64,000 nt of DNA from Oscillospiraceae bacterium (GCA_015066445.1 SVOK01000002.1:62001-126000), one strand, 5' to 3'; counted from the stretch's first letter, positions 43,041 through 53,116 are shown. Translations and numbers: made by a program. Notes: generated from the sequence alone by a model not told the origin.

Positions 43041-44825
43041 TCAGTCATCTTTTTTAACAACAGCTATTGAAAGGTCATTAAGCTGAATATCGTCAACCTC
43101 ACCGGGAGCGCCTGACATAAGCTCGCTTGAGTTTGAAATCTTGGGGAATGCGATTACATCACGCAAGCTATCGCATCCGCACATAAGCATTACAAGTCGG
43201 TCAAGACCGATACCCATACCGCCGTGAGGAGGAGCTCCGTAACGGTAAGCATCAACAAGGAAGCCGAATTTCTCGGCTGCTTCCTCGTCGCTTAGTCCTA
43301 AAGCCTTGAACATCTTTTTCTGAAGCTCAGGGTCGGAAATACGGATAGAGCCGCTCGATAATTCTACACCGTTAAGAACTAAATCATAAGCTTTAGCAAA
43401 TACCTTTTCGGGTGCTGTATCAAGATACTCTAAGCATTCGTCAAGCGGTGAGGTAAAGGGATGGTGCATAGCATCCCAATTACCTGTTTCCTCGTTATAT
43501 TCAAAGAACGGGAACTCGGTAATCCACAAGAAATTGTAGCCCTCGGGGATAATATCAAGCTTTTTGGCAACAGTAAGACGAAGTGCACCAAGAACAGAGA
43601 GTGCAGTATTCTTTCGGTCAGCAACTATTAACACAACATCGCCCTTTTCTGCGCCTGTGCGCTCGTAAATTGCTGCCATTTCGTCCTCGGTCATAAACTT
43701 AGCAAAGGAGCAGGTAGGAGTATCTTCACTCCAACGGATAAATGCAAGACCTTTAGCGCCAATGCCCTTAGCCTCTTCGGTTAGCTTATCAATTTCCTTG
43801 CGGGTGTAAACGCCTGCAGCGTTTTTAGCGGTAATAGCTCTTACAGTACCGCCGTTTTTAACTGTATCTGCAAACACACCAAAGCCACAATTTTCTACAA
43901 TATCTGACAAGTCCTTAATCTTCATATCAAAGCGAGTATCAGGCTTGTCCGAGCCGTAGTCGTTCATAGCGTCTGTAAATCTAAGTCTTGGCAACGGTGT
44001 TTTAATATCAACATCAAGAATTTCCTTAAAAAGACGCTTGATAAAGCCTTCAGCGATAGTATAAATATCCTCAGGCTCAACAAAGGACATTTCAAGGTCA
44101 ATCTGTGTAAACTCGGGCTGACGGTCGGCACGCAAATCCTCGTCACGGTAGCAACGGGCAATCTGCATATAACGGTCAAAACCAGAAAGCATAAGCAACT
44201 GCTTATAAAGCTGAGGTGACTGCGGAAGCGCAAAGAAGCTACCCTTTTTAATTCGGGAAGGAACAAGATAGTCACGAGCACCCTCGGGAGTAGATTTAAT
44301 AAGGGTGGGGGTTTCAATCTCAATAAAGCCGTTTTCGTCAAAATAGTCGCGGGTTACTTTAACTATTTTATGACGGAGCAGGATATTATTCTGTATATCG
44401 CTACGGCGCAAATCAAGATAACGGTAACGAAGTCTTAACTCCTCGTTAGCGTTGGAATCGTTGATAATTTCAAAGGGTGGGGTTTCAGCCTCACCTAAAA
44501 TTTTAAGCACATCAACCTCAATCTCAATCTCGCCTGTAGGAATTTCGGTATTAATAGCCGAGCGTACTCTTACCTTACCCTCTGCCATAACAACATATTC
44601 GCTGTGAAGTGAGGAAGCCTTTTCAAAAACCGCTTTATCGGTATTATCGTCAAAAGCTAACTGCACAATACCTGTGCGGTCACGCAAATCTACAAATATA
44701 AGACCGCCAAGGTCACGCTGTCTCTGTACCCAACCGCAAACGGTTACACGCTCGCCGTCATTTGCTCTCGATAATGTACCGCAATAATGGGTACGCCTTG
44801 AACTATTCATTTTATCAAGTGCCAT
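43041..44825 (-). CDS. aspS: Aspartyl-tRNA synthetase
   Basis: Charges tRNA-Asp (or also tRNA-Asn, which depends on whether gatCAB is present). The 594-residue bacterial form has an N-terminal OB anticodon domain (about 18-105), class II motif 2 in CYRDEDLRADRQPEFTQID, the GAD insertion in the middle and motif 3 in GGMGIGLDRLVMLM. An AGAGG ribosome site precedes the ATG. It starts 14 bases after hisS. No T-box precedes it; it is transcribed from the minD-side promoter. Confidence 0.97.
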   Translation of the reverse strand: MALDKMNSSRRTHYCGTLSRANDGERVTVCGWVQRQRDLGGLIFVDLRDRTGIVQLAFDDNTDKAVFEKASSLHSEYVVMAEGKVRVRSAINTEIPTGEIEIEVDVLKILGEAETPPFEIINDSNANEELRLRYRYLDLRRSDIQNNILLRHKIVKVTRDYFDENGFIEIETPTLIKSTPEGARDYLVPSRIKKGSFFALPQSPQLYKQLLMLSGFDRYMQIARCYRDEDLRADRQPEFTQIDLEMSFVEPEDIYTIAEGFIKRLFKEILDVDIKTPLPRLRFTDAMNDYGSDKPDTRFDMKIKDLSDIVENCGFGVFADTVKNGGTVRAITAKNAAGVYTRKEIDKLTEEAKGIGAKGLAFIRWSEDTPTCSFAKFMTEDEMAAIYERTGAEKGDVVLIVADRKNTALSVLGALRLTVAKKLDIIPEGYNFLWITEFPFFEYNEETGNWDAMHHPFTSPLDECLEYLDTAPEKVFAKAYDLVLNGVELSSGSIRISDPELQKKMFKALGLSDEEAAEKFGFLVDAYRYGAPPHGGMGIGLDRLVMLMCGCDSLRDVIAFPKISNSSELMSGAPGEVDDIQLNDLSIAVVKKDD

Positions 44826-44839
44826 AACTAAACCTCTTT

Positions 44840-46141
44840 TTATATAATTTCGGCAATATTTTTAAATATCTGCTCTCTTATAGCCTCGCCAAGCTCTAAA
44901 ACTAATTCGTCAAGCTTGATTTCAGTAACGGTGCCCTCTTTCATATCCTTAAGACCGGCCTTGCCGTTTTCAATTTCGTCATCACCTAAAACAACGGTGA
45001 ATTTAGTGCCGATTTTATCGGCATATTTCATCTGCGCTTTAAGTCCACGGGCGCAAATGTCAGTCTGAGCCTTGTAGCCCTCGGCTCTTAGCTCTGCGCA
45101 AAGGGCAGTGGCTTTAAGCTTTGCCTTTTCGCCCATAGTAGCAATATAAATATCGGTAGTGGGGGCATCGGGCAGCTCTGCACCCTGATTTTTAAGCACT
45201 AACATCAGTCTCTCAATACCCATACCAAAGCCTAAAGACGGTACCGACGGGCCGCCCATCTGTGAAATAAGACCGTCATATCTGCCGCCGCCGCAAACTG
45301 TTGACTGCGCACCAATATCACCCGAAACAAATTCGAAAACAGTTCGGGTATAATAGTCAAGTCCTCTTACAATGTGGGGGTTAACGGTGTATTCAATACC
45401 TTGCGCTGTAAGATGAGCCTTAACCTGTTCAAAATGCTCCTTACAGTTGTCGCAAAGGTAATCTAACACAACGGGAGCTTTTTCGGCGATAGCGGAGCAA
45501 ACAGGAGACTTACAGTCAAGTATTCGCATAGGATTACGGTCAAGACGCTCCTTACAGGTGCCGCAAAGCTCGTCAATATTAGCGCTGAAATATTCTTTAA
45601 GCGCCTTGTGGTATTCTTTTCTGCACTCAGGACAGCCGATTGAGTTGATTTCAAGCGAAATTTTCTCAATTCCAACCGAGCTTAGCACCTGTCTTCCCAA
45701 GGCAATAACCTCGGCATCGGCACTCGGCTCTGCTGCGCCCATACATTCAACACCGAATTGATGGAATTCTCTTAGTCTTCCTGCCTGTGGCTTTTCATAG
45801 CGGTAGCAACCGCCTATATAGCAAACCTTTGCCGGCAAAGCACTGTTTACAATGCCTTTTTCAATAGCACTGCGAATAACGCCTGCCGTAAGCTCGGGAC
45901 GAAGGGTTATAGATCTACCTCCCTTATCGTCAAAGGTGTACATTTCTTTTTGAACAACGTCAGTAGTGTCGCCAACACTGCGTAAAAATACCTCCGTATG
46001 CTCAAAAACAGGCACACGGATTTCTTTAAAGCCGTAAAGAGAGGCTACCTCTAACATCTTGCCCTCAACAAACTGCCAATTATGGCTCTCGTCGGGTAAA
46101 ATGTCATTAGTGCCTTTTACGGCGCGGTTAATTTCTGCCAT
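44840..46141 (-). CDS. hisS: Histidyl-tRNA synthetase
   Basis: Charges tRNA-His. It has 433 residues with the opening AVKGTNDILPDE, motif 2 in GGCYRYEKPQAGRLREFHQFG, the HisA motifs RGLDYYTRTVFEF and GGGRYDGLI, and motif 3 in SLGFGMGIERL, then the C-terminal anticodon domain. Cysteine pairs in the middle (CPEC, CGTC, CDNC) suggest a zinc-binding insert as seen in some clostridial HisRS. It lies 21 bases after mgsA. The hisS-aspS pairing is common in Firmicutes. Confidence 0.96.
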   Translation of the reverse strand: MAEINRAVKGTNDILPDESHNWQFVEGKMLEVASLYGFKEIRVPVFEHTEVFLRSVGDTTDVVQKEMYTFDDKGGRSITLRPELTAGVIRSAIEKGIVNSALPAKVCYIGGCYRYEKPQAGRLREFHQFGVECMGAAEPSADAEVIALGRQVLSSVGIEKISLEINSIGCPECRKEYHKALKEYFSANIDELCGTCKERLDRNPMRILDCKSPVCSAIAEKAPVVLDYLCDNCKEHFEQVKAHLTAQGIEYTVNPHIVRGLDYYTRTVFEFVSGDIGAQSTVCGGGRYDGLISQMGGPSVPSLGFGMGIERLMLVLKNQGAELPDAPTTDIYIATMGEKAKLKATALCAELRAEGYKAQTDICARGLKAQMKYADKIGTKFTVVLGDDEIENGKAGLKDMKEGTVTEIKLDELVLELGEAIREQIFKNIAEII

Positions 46142-46162
46142 TTTAAAAATCTCCGAATAAAA

Positions 46163-46567
46163 TTATTTGTCTTTTTTTACGATTTCGCGCCAGTCAAGGT
46201 CGCCACGCTCTAAGCCGTGGATAAGCATTTCCGCTGTAGCAATATTAGTAGCAACAGGAATGTTGTGCACATCGCATAGACGGAGAAGAGCGCGCTCGTC
46301 AGGCTCGCTGGGCTTAGGGTTAAGAGGATCGCGGAACATGAGAAGAAGGTCAATTTCATCACAACCGATACGGGAAGCAATCTGCTGTGAGCCACCCTGA
46401 GAACCGCTTAAAAATCTGGTTATTTCAAGACCTGTAGCTTCGGACACAGTTTTGCCTGTGGCGCCTGTTGCTACAAGGTTATATCTGCTTAAAATTCCAC
46501 AGTAGGCTATGCAGAATTGTACCATCAGTTCTTTCTTTGCATCATGTGCGATGAGGGCTATTGTCAT
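46163..46567 (-). CDS. mgsA: Methylglyoxal synthase
   Basis: Converts dihydroxyacetone phosphate to methylglyoxal, an overflow route when phosphate is short. The 134 residues carry ALIAHDAKK (8-16 region), the phosphate-binding [24 protein letters not shown] and LLLMFRDPL (catalytic Asp), and [13 protein letters not shown]. Length and motifs are typical. Packed between the MinD-like gene and hisS, with 13- and 21-base gaps, so it is co-transcribed. Confidence 0.95.
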   Translation of the reverse strand: MTIALIAHDAKKELMVQFCIAYCGILSRYNLVATGATGKTVSEATGLEITRFLSGSQGGSQQIASRIGCDEIDLLLMFRDPLNPKPSEPDERALLRLCDVHNIPVATNIATAEMLIHGLERGDLDWREIVKKDK

Positions 46568-46580
46568 AAAAATATTCCTT

Positions 46581-47312
46581 TCATATTTTTTTTAGTTTTG
46601 GTAATAAAAGCTTTTCGCCGCAAAGTCTTGAAGTTATTCTCATAAATGCCTTTAAGGCTTTTGAACGAGAGCTGATTTTGTGCTTTAAGGAAAGCAGACG
46701 CAAATCGTCACTTTCAGGAACTATGCCAATAAGCTGAAGTGCAGAGCCGTCAATTATTTCATCAATATTTTTAAAACGGAACTTGCGGTCTTGCTTTATG
46801 GCAAATTTATTTATTATAAGTCTTGCAGGGATATTGGCGTTTTCCAATGCGTCACTCACTGCTCTGGCATCCCTTACAGATACGGGGTCAGGAACAGCCA
46901 CAGTTAAGAAAAGCGTATCCTTTGGAAGGCAGGAATAAAGCGCTATATTTATGCCTGCGGGGAAATCAAATATAACAGTATCAAACATTTCACTTACATT
47001 CAATGCAAGGGTGCTGAGAGAAAAGTAATCTATCATACCCTGCTTTGCGGGAGCGGGTATCAAATATAGATTTTTTTCGGTTTCGCATTGATAAATGGCT
47101 TCTGTAGGCTCTTTGTCCATAAGAATATCCGCAAGGTCAAAAACGGTGGATTTATCAAGACCAAGCATTAAATCAAGGCAGCGAAGACCTTCGTCCATAT
47201 CAATAAGCAAAACTTTTTCGTCCTTTTGGCAGAAAGCCAGACCTAAACCTACCGCAACGGTGGATTTACCAACTCCGCCTTTGCCTGAGGTTACAGCAAA
47301 AACTTTTCCCAT
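46581..47312 (-). CDS. MinD-like septum-site ATPase
   Basis: A ParA/MinD-family ATPase with the deviant Walker A KGGVGKST (residues 11-18), [18 protein letters not shown] as in MinD, and IFDFPAGI for the later Asp. The 243 residues are somewhat shorter than MinD (about 265). The C-terminus ([21 protein letters not shown]) could form an amphipathic membrane helix as in MinD, although it ends with a basic KLKKI. MinC and MinE are not adjacent, so the role in division is probable, not shown. A GGAGTG ribosome site precedes it. It is the first gene of the mgsA-hisS-aspS operon. Confidence 0.8.
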   Translation of the reverse strand: MGKVFAVTSGKGGVGKSTVAVGLGLAFCQKDEKVLLIDMDEGLRCLDLMLGLDKSTVFDLADILMDKEPTEAIYQCETEKNLYLIPAPAKQGMIDYFSLSTLALNVSEMFDTVIFDFPAGINIALYSCLPKDTLFLTVAVPDPVSVRDARAVSDALENANIPARLIINKFAIKQDRKFRFKNIDEIIDGSALQLIGIVPESDDLRLLSLKHKISSRSKALKAFMRITSRLCGEKLLLPKLKKI

Positions 47313-47345
47313 AAAACACTCCTAACCGACTAAAATATTTCTAAT

Positions 47346-47389
47346 ATTTTACCATATACTGTTTTTTTTGTCAATTTAAAACAGTATAT
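47346..47389 (-). promoter_or_regulatory. Promoter of the minD-mgsA-hisS-aspS operon bracketed by a perfect inverted repeat
   Basis: Minus-strand TTGACA (47374-47369), 17-base spacer, TAAAAT (47351-47346). ATATACTGTTTT (47354-47365) and its exact complement AAAACAGTATAT (47378-47389) flank the -35, twelve bases apart. The layout suggests a repressor operator; the regulator is not known. Confidence 0.75.
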
Positions 47390-47399
47390 TGAAACAAAA

Positions 47400-47700
47400 A
47401 TAATAATAATAAAAAATATTATAATTATGTCGCTCCTGCCGCGACGGGCACACCCTTTCTTGTGTAGGCGAAAAGAAAGGGTGCAAAGATTCGCCTTTAA
47501 GGGGGAGTTTCGATTCTCCCCCTTGTGTTGTTGGTTTAAAGCTTATTGTAGCCGCCTTTCAAGAAAAATATTTTATATTTTTCAACTGAAAGGCAAGCGG
47601 TATGTCAACAGAAGGAATAATGTCAACAACACAACCCCCTCAACGACAAGGGCTTTGCCCTTGACCCATTTGTAGGAATTAATTTTTATAGTAAATTAAA
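47400..47700. other. Hairpin-rich non-coding spacer
   Basis: Four inverted repeats lie in series: CACCCTTTCTT with AAGAAAGGGTG (47451-47461/47473-47483); GGGGGAG with CTCCCCC (47501-47507/47516-47522); GCCTTTC with GAAAGGC (47554-47560/47588-47594), which encloses an AT hairpin; and CAAGGGC-TTT-GCCCTTG (47647-47663). GGCGAA and TTCGCC (near 47467 and 47490) could also pair. The 82-codon open frame here is not convincing, because it lacks a ribosome site and follows the repeats. It may be a repeated mobile-type element or a structured RNA. Confidence 0.5.
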
Positions 47701-47707
47701 GTAATTA

Positions 47708-49690
47708 TTAATCAAGCACCACAAATGGCATATCCTCGGCGGGAGAGTTACTCTCGGCATAGAAATAAGCATCAAGAATATCTCTTACTACCGAGCCTGC
47801 GGAGTAGCCTGAGTTACCGTGCTCTAACACTACCGAAATGGCAATTTCGGGGTTATCAAACGGAGCGAATGCCACGAAAACACTATGGTCGACCTTGCCC
47901 TGAACCTGAGAAGTACCGGTTTTACCGCCAACTCTTATCGGATAATCTCCGAGAGCGGCACGTCCTGTACCATCCACAGTAACAGAGAGCATACCCTCTT
48001 TAACCGCAGAAAGATTTGTGTCACTCATATTAACAGTATTAACAACTTCGGGAGAAATCTCCTTATATGTTTCGGACATATTGTAGGATACTACGCTGTC
48101 TATCAGGGTTGCCTTGTAATGTGTGCCGCCGTTGGCGAGAGTTGCAGTGTAATTCGCAAGCTGTAAAGGGGTGAAAGCGTTCATTTGTCCTATAGAAATC
48201 TGCAAAGTGTCACCGCCGACACCGTTGGATTTAGGCTCTATGATGATTCCCTTTGCATCGTCAACCTCAACACCCGTTTTAACTCCCAAGCCGAATTGCT
48301 TGAAATAATCAGTAAGGGTCATTGCGCCTAAGCGGCGTCCTAATTCAAAGAAGAAATAGTTACAGCTTTTTGAAAGCGCCATTTTCAAATTCATATGACC
48401 GTGATAGTGCATACAGTCAGGCTGATAATCGGCGAAAAAGGCATAATTACGAACACATTTAATGGTTTCGCCTAAGGCGTATTTATTATTTTCGAGTGCC
48501 GCTATTGCAACAATGGGTTTTATTGTTGAACCTATAGGATATACACCCTGAAAAGCTCTGTTAGTAAGCGGTTTTGCAGGGTTTGAAGCCAAGGCTTCAT
48601 ATTCCTTATTCATAGTGGCGGAATCATAGGTTGGGTAATTTGCGGCACAAAGTACTTGAGCTGAATCTATTCTGACCGCTACTGCCGTGCCTGCAATACA
48701 GGAGCCACCCTTGCTTTGGAGCTCACGCACTATATTACTCAAAGAATCCTGCGCCTTGCGTTGCATGGTTTTATCTAAAGTCAGCATAATGGTTTTGCCG
48801 GCTATAGGCTCTTTTGTAACCTCTTTTGAGATTATATTACCCTCGGTATCAAGGCGGTAGGTTATTTCACCGTCAGTGCCGCGGAGATATTCCTCGCCCC
48901 ATTTTTCAATACCGCTTTTACCGACCTTATCGTCATAAGAATAGCCTTTGGCTTTGTATTCCTCCCAGTCTTCTTTGAAAATGGGACCTACTGAGCCAAT
49001 AAGGTTTACTGCCAAAGAGGTATCGGTATATTCACGAAAGGGAACAACATCTACCGTAACGCCATTTAACCTGAAAGAGGATTCTGAAACCTTGCGCATT
49101 AGCTCAACGGGGATATCCTCCGCAAAGGTGAAGGGATAGGAAATGGAAAAATCAGCTGCGGTCATACTGTAACGTATGCCCATAATTTTCCGCATTTCTT
49201 CGGTAGTATAGCTTTCAAGCTCATATCGCTCAACCATTTCATTAAAGCAGTTTTCGGCTGTTGCATAGTGAGCAAGCTCTAAAATTTCGAGCATTTTATC
49301 TATATCCGATTCCGAATCCGCTTTAAAACTGTAGGGAGCTTCATATGTCAGGGGCAGAGTATCCTTCCATTCTGCGCCGTGACTTTCCATCAGGTTTACA
49401 AGGGTGAGTATAACGTCATTTAAATTATCGCCTATATAGGCTTTATTGAAAACTATATTATAACCGTCTCGGTTTATAGCAATTTGTCTGCCATAGCAAT
49501 CAAGAATTTCTCCTCGGGGAGCTTTTAACACCGATGTCAGCACAGCAGAGGCGCCGTCATTCTTATCGGTGAACTCCTCTGCATTAGTGATTTGAATAGA
49601 ATATATTCTTGATGTGAAAAGGAGTATCGTTATTATAAGGATTACAGAGAGAACGGTTAATTGTGTTTGGCTTTTTCTCTGAAAAGGCAA
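47708..49690 (-). CDS. mrdA: Penicillin-binding protein 2 (elongasome transpeptidase)
   Basis: Class B PBP that cross-links peptidoglycan during elongation. One membrane helix (about 12-28), then the dimerisation region beginning with LKAPRGEILDCYGRQIA, and the transpeptidase domain with STIK (active Ser near 387), SCN (near 441) and KTGTSQ (near 595). The length of 660 residues is typical. It closes the mreB-mreC-mreD unit, 29 bases after mreD, and so belongs to the rod-shape complex. Confidence 0.94.
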   Translation of the reverse strand: MPFQRKSQTQLTVLSVILIITILLFTSRIYSIQITNAEEFTDKNDGASAVLTSVLKAPRGEILDCYGRQIAINRDGYNIVFNKAYIGDNLNDVILTLVNLMESHGAEWKDTLPLTYEAPYSFKADSESDIDKMLEILELAHYATAENCFNEMVERYELESYTTEEMRKIMGIRYSMTAADFSISYPFTFAEDIPVELMRKVSESSFRLNGVTVDVVPFREYTDTSLAVNLIGSVGPIFKEDWEEYKAKGYSYDDKVGKSGIEKWGEEYLRGTDGEITYRLDTEGNIISKEVTKEPIAGKTIMLTLDKTMQRKAQDSLSNIVRELQSKGGSCIAGTAVAVRIDSAQVLCAANYPTYDSATMNKEYEALASNPAKPLTNRAFQGVYPIGSTIKPIVAIAALENNKYALGETIKCVRNYAFFADYQPDCMHYHGHMNLKMALSKSCNYFFFELGRRLGAMTLTDYFKQFGLGVKTGVEVDDAKGIIIEPKSNGVGGDTLQISIGQMNAFTPLQLANYTATLANGGTHYKATLIDSVVSYNMSETYKEISPEVVNTVNMSDTNLSAVKEGMLSVTVDGTGRAALGDYPIRVGGKTGTSQVQGKVDHSVFVAFAPFDNPEIAISVVLEHGNSGYSAGSVVRDILDAYFYAESNSPAEDMPFVVLD

Positions 49691-49719
49691 TGAATTTTCC
49701 TCCGAAAAAAGATTTAGGT

Positions 49720-50232
49720 TTATTTAGCTTTTAGCTTATTGAAATATCTGAAAATAATATAAAAAGGAAAAATAAAAAACGAAGTATAAAGTGCAGACGG
49801 CAGGGAATTAGCCAATAAATACTGCAGGCTTTGTTGCACCGTCATACCGAATGCGTGGAAAAATATCCAATAAAACAGAAAATAAAATACCGCTGTTAAA
49901 ATGGATAAAACTACTGCCGCACGTATATTCTTATTAAAAAGATTATTAGCTGTAAGGCAGACAAGGGTTGCAGTAATAAGTAAGATTATTGTGTTAAAGC
50001 AGTAGCTGCCGCTGGCAACACTGTCCACACAAGCGCCTGTCAAAAAACCTGCAAGGGCGGATTTTTTAATGTCCGAAAAAATACAAAATGCTGTAAGAAG
50101 CGGAAGGGGAGTAAAAGGTACGGCATTTTTAATTGCAAGGTCAAAAATTCCTGCAGTGTTTAGAATTATAACGGTGAAGAAAAGCAAAAAGGTGAGAAGA
50201 GCTATAAGGGGGTGATTTTTTTTATAAAGCAT
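49720..50232 (-). CDS. mreD: Rod shape-determining protein MreD
   Basis: A 170-residue protein with about five membrane helices, low in conserved residues as is normal for MreD. Identified by its topology and its place directly after mreC (two-base gap) and before PBP2. It joins the elongasome in the membrane. Confidence 0.88.
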   Translation of the reverse strand: MLYKKNHPLIALLTFLLFFTVIILNTAGIFDLAIKNAVPFTPLPLLTAFCIFSDIKKSALAGFLTGACVDSVASGSYCFNTIILLITATLVCLTANNLFNKNIRAAVVLSILTAVFYFLFYWIFFHAFGMTVQQSLQYLLANSLPSALYTSFFIFPFYIIFRYFNKLKAK

Positions 50233-50234
50233 AG

Positions 50235-51095
50235 TTATTCCCCTTTTCCTACCACAAGACCGCCCTGACCGTCAAAAGAGGTGATTACCATAACCTCACG
50301 CAGGTTTTCGATATCTGCGAATGGCTTGACAGAAGCAAAAATAGAGGTATTGTATTCATCGCTTCCGATAGTCTGCACGGTACCGATAAGCAGTCCTTCG
50401 GGGAATATGCCTTCACCTGAGGTCACAACATAGTCGCCTATAGCTACATTACAGGAGCGGGAGAGGTTGTAAAGTCTGGTGTTACCCTCCTTGGCCTGCT
50501 CTAAAGAGCCTGAGAGTATTCCCGAATCGCTTGTGCGGTTATCAAGAGCGCCTAAGGTGATATCAGGGCTTAAAATAGTGGAGACCTTAGCTGTTGTAAG
50601 GCCGACCTCGCTTATGTAGCCCACAAGACCTGCATCGGTTATAACGGGGTCGTTTTCAGCTATATCGGAGGCAGAGCCTTTATTTATTACAAAGCCTTTA
50701 TAGGGGTCTTTGGTATCTTTTGAAATGAGAGTGGCATGGGCAAATTTAAAATCGGGATTAGCATCCTTTATTTCAAGGTAATTTTTATAAAACTCATTCT
50801 CATTTTTAACATTTTCATAATCGGCAAGCTGTTCGCGCAGGCTGTTTATCTCAGACTCAAGCTCGGAATTTTCGAGCATAATTTCATTTCCGTTAGTGTA
50901 AGCAGCGGTAAAATCCAAAATGGAGTTTGAAAGCTTGGTGACCGCTGCCTTAAAGGGGGCGGTAATAGTGCCGAATATATCAGCCTGAGGTGAAATTCTG
51001 CCACCTATAAGAAAAAATGTTATGGATAGAGCTAATAAAATTATAACTGTGGAAAGTATAAATTTAAACTGTTTACTGCGAAAGAAAAAACGCAT
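50235..51095 (-). CDS. mreC: Rod shape-determining protein MreC
   Basis: A 286-residue membrane protein: one helix near residues 12-32, a coiled coil (about 68-100, NSELESEINSLREQLADYENV), then two beta-barrel lobes with the typical LISKDTKDPYKGFVINKGSASDI and GDYVVTSGEGIFPEGLLIGTV segments. It links cytoplasmic MreB to the extracellular PBPs. It is 41 bases after mreB and 2 bases before mreD. Confidence 0.94.
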   Translation of the reverse strand: MRFFFRSKQFKFILSTVIILLALSITFFLIGGRISPQADIFGTITAPFKAAVTKLSNSILDFTAAYTNGNEIMLENSELESEINSLREQLADYENVKNENEFYKNYLEIKDANPDFKFAHATLISKDTKDPYKGFVINKGSASDIAENDPVITDAGLVGYISEVGLTTAKVSTILSPDITLGALDNRTSDSGILSGSLEQAKEGNTRLYNLSRSCNVAIGDYVVTSGEGIFPEGLLIGTVQTIGSDEYNTSIFASVKPFADIENLREVMVITSFDGQGGLVVGKGE

Positions 51096-51136
51096 TTTTA
51101 TCCTCCGTTGTTTGAAAGAAAATCCTTAAGGTTAAT

Positions 51137-52156
51137 TTATCTGAAACGCTTTCCTCTGCGGAAAACATAATTCTGAAAGCCGCTGTCAGCTTCAAGACGC
51201 TTGGCTGTACCTAAAACCACGCAGTCAAGCGGATTTGCAGCCACGGTTACAGGTATGCCGGTTTCTTCGGCGATAAGCTCGGCAAAGCCGCGAAGAAGTG
51301 CACCACCGCCTGTAAGAGTGATACCACGGTCGATAATATCTGCAGCTAATTCCGGCGGGGTTTTTTCAAGGGTTAAACGAATGGTATCAATTATCTGCGA
51401 AATTGGGTCAGCCATAGCCGAGCGCACTTCCTCAGAGGTGATTATTACGTTTTTGGGCAGACCGTCAACCTGATTTCGACCTTTAATTTCAATGCTTGTC
51501 TCATTTTCATAGGGCTTCGCAGAGCCGATTTCAATTTTAATCTGCTCAGCAGTGCGTTCACCTATTAAAAGATTGTGTTTGCGTCTTACATAGTTAATGA
51601 TGGATTCGTCAAGGTCGTCTCCTGCAATACGGATGGACTGCGCTGTTACGATATCTCCAAGAGAAATTACCGCAACCTCACTTGTACCGCCACCCACATC
51701 AACAACCATGCTGCCTGCAGCATCCCAAACGGGAAGCCCTGCTCCTACAGCGGCTGCCATCGGTTCTTCAACAAGGTCAATATCGGTAGCGCCAGCCTGC
51801 TTTGCGGCATCGTAAACCGCACGGCTTTCAACTTCGGTAACGCCTGCAGGAATACAAACCACCATACGCACCCTTGAGAAAAGAGAGCCCTTCATAGCTT
51901 GTCTTACAAATCTTTTAAGCATTGCCGCAGTAACATCAAAGTCGGCAATAACACCGTCCTTGAGGGGTCTTACTGCAACAATAGAGCCGGGTGTTCTGCC
52001 TATCATTTCCTTAGCTTCTGTACCTACAGCTCTTACAGCATCATTTCTTATATCATAAGCCACAACCGATGGCTCACGCATTATAATTCCTTTACCTTTA
52101 AGACAAACTAAAGTATTTGCTGTGCCTAAATCGACACCGATATCTCTTGTAAACAT
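51137..52156 (-). CDS. mreB: Rod shape-determining actin homologue MreB
   Basis: Actin-like ATPase that guides cell-wall elongation. Phosphate 1 loop [13 protein letters not shown] (5-17), connect 1 [14 protein letters not shown], phosphate 2 [17 protein letters not shown] and the adenosine motif [13 protein letters not shown] are all present in 339 residues. It lies 15 bases after the lipid kinase gene and heads the mreBCD-PBP2 part of the operon. Its presence shows that the organism is rod-shaped or makes elongation-type wall growth. Confidence 0.96.
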   Translation of the reverse strand: MFTRDIGVDLGTANTLVCLKGKGIIMREPSVVAYDIRNDAVRAVGTEAKEMIGRTPGSIVAVRPLKDGVIADFDVTAAMLKRFVRQAMKGSLFSRVRMVVCIPAGVTEVESRAVYDAAKQAGATDIDLVEEPMAAAVGAGLPVWDAAGSMVVDVGGGTSEVAVISLGDIVTAQSIRIAGDDLDESIINYVRRKHNLLIGERTAEQIKIEIGSAKPYENETSIEIKGRNQVDGLPKNVIITSEEVRSAMADPISQIIDTIRLTLEKTPPELAADIIDRGITLTGGGALLRGFAELIAEETGIPVTVAANPLDCVVLGTAKRLEADSGFQNYVFRRGKRFR

Positions 52157-52171
52157 AATATTCTCCGTTCG

Positions 52172-53116
52172 TTATTCTTCTATTGCAGGGGGTTCTTTCT
52201 GCTCTAAGCGTTTTAGGTCGGGCTTGGGCAAGATAAGATTTATTGCGTTATGAATGTTTTGAATTTCAAGCGTTTGTGTACCTGCCGTATATTCGCCGTC
52301 AAGAGTCCAGGAAATATCCTCGCCGCCGACTATTGTAATTTTGCTTGTGTGGAAAAATTCCATACCTTCTCGGTGGAGGTCTTTTTTAATTATGCCATCA
52401 ATAAGAGGCTGATATTTTAAAATATTATCAGGGTTGCGGATAAGCAAAACCTCAAAAAGGCCGTCATTTAGCTTGACCTCGGCTTCATCGAACTTAACAA
52501 CCCCTCCGAGAGACATTGAGTTTGATATGGCACCAAAAAGGAAATCTCCCTCAATTTCACGGTCATCACAGGTGATTTTAAGATGAAGCGGCTTTATGCT
52601 TCCGAGATACTTTATACCCTCGAAAAAGTATGCTGCTTGACCCAACACATTTTTTGCCGCTTGCGGAGCAGAATAGGAGGCACCGGTAAAAGCTCCAAAC
52701 GAGGCGGTGTATGAAAAATATTTATCTCCGAATTTGCCGATATCAAGGCTCACCCTTCTGCCGTCTATTATATCCTTCGCGGCATTTCCTATTATGCGGG
52801 AAATATTAAGCCCAGAGGACCATTCGTTAAGAGTGCCTGATGGGATATAACCCAAATCGCACTTAATGTTTCCGTGCATAAGACCGGTTATAACCTCGTT
52901 AAGAGTGCCATCTCCACCGCAAACCACGATTAAATCAAATTCGTTTTCTGCCAGGCTTGCCACCTTTTCGGTAGCGTCTCCCTTAGCTTTGGTGGGATAA
53001 ACTGTTACGGCATAATCAGCTGAAGAAAGAATAGTAACGACCTTTAAAAGCTCGGTACGCATTTTAGCTTTTCCGGAACAGGGGTTAACTATTAAAAGCA
53101 ATTTCTTTTCGTTCAT
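52172..53116 (-). CDS. Diacylglycerol kinase family lipid kinase (YegS/DgkB-like)
   Basis: A 314-residue soluble lipid kinase: LLLIVNPCSGKAKM (7-20), VCGGDGTLNEVITGLM (nucleotide loop GGDGTLNE), IPSGTLNEWSSGL, and a C-terminal beta-sandwich ending with DGEYTAG. The family phosphorylates diacylglycerol or related lipids; Gram-positive DgkB recycles diacylglycerol from lipoteichoic acid synthesis. It lies between tsaD and mreB in one transcript. Confidence 0.9.
   Translation of the reverse strand: MNEKKLLLIVNPCSGKAKMRTELLKVVTILSSADYAVTVYPTKAKGDATEKVASLAENEFDLIVVCGGDGTLNEVITGLMHGNIKCDLGYIPSGTLNEWSSGLNISRIIGNAAKDIIDGRRVSLDIGKFGDKYFSYTASFGAFTGASYSAPQAAKNVLGQAAYFFEGIKYLGSIKPLHLKITCDDREIEGDFLFGAISNSMSLGGVVKFDEAEVKLNDGLFEVLLIRNPDNILKYQPLIDGIIKKDLHREGMEFFHTSKITIVGGEDISWTLDGEYTAGTQTLEIQNIHNAINLILPKPDLKRLEQKEPPAIEE

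Noticed and set aside
46142-46162. T-box in front of hisS-aspS
   Set aside because: Only 21 bases separate mgsA and hisS, and no GGTGGAACCGCG-type motif occurs near; the synthetases are internal genes of a longer operon.
47427-47675. 82-codon plus-strand open frame in the hairpin-rich spacer
   Set aside because: No ribosome site, low-complexity basic composition, and it runs across several inverted repeats.
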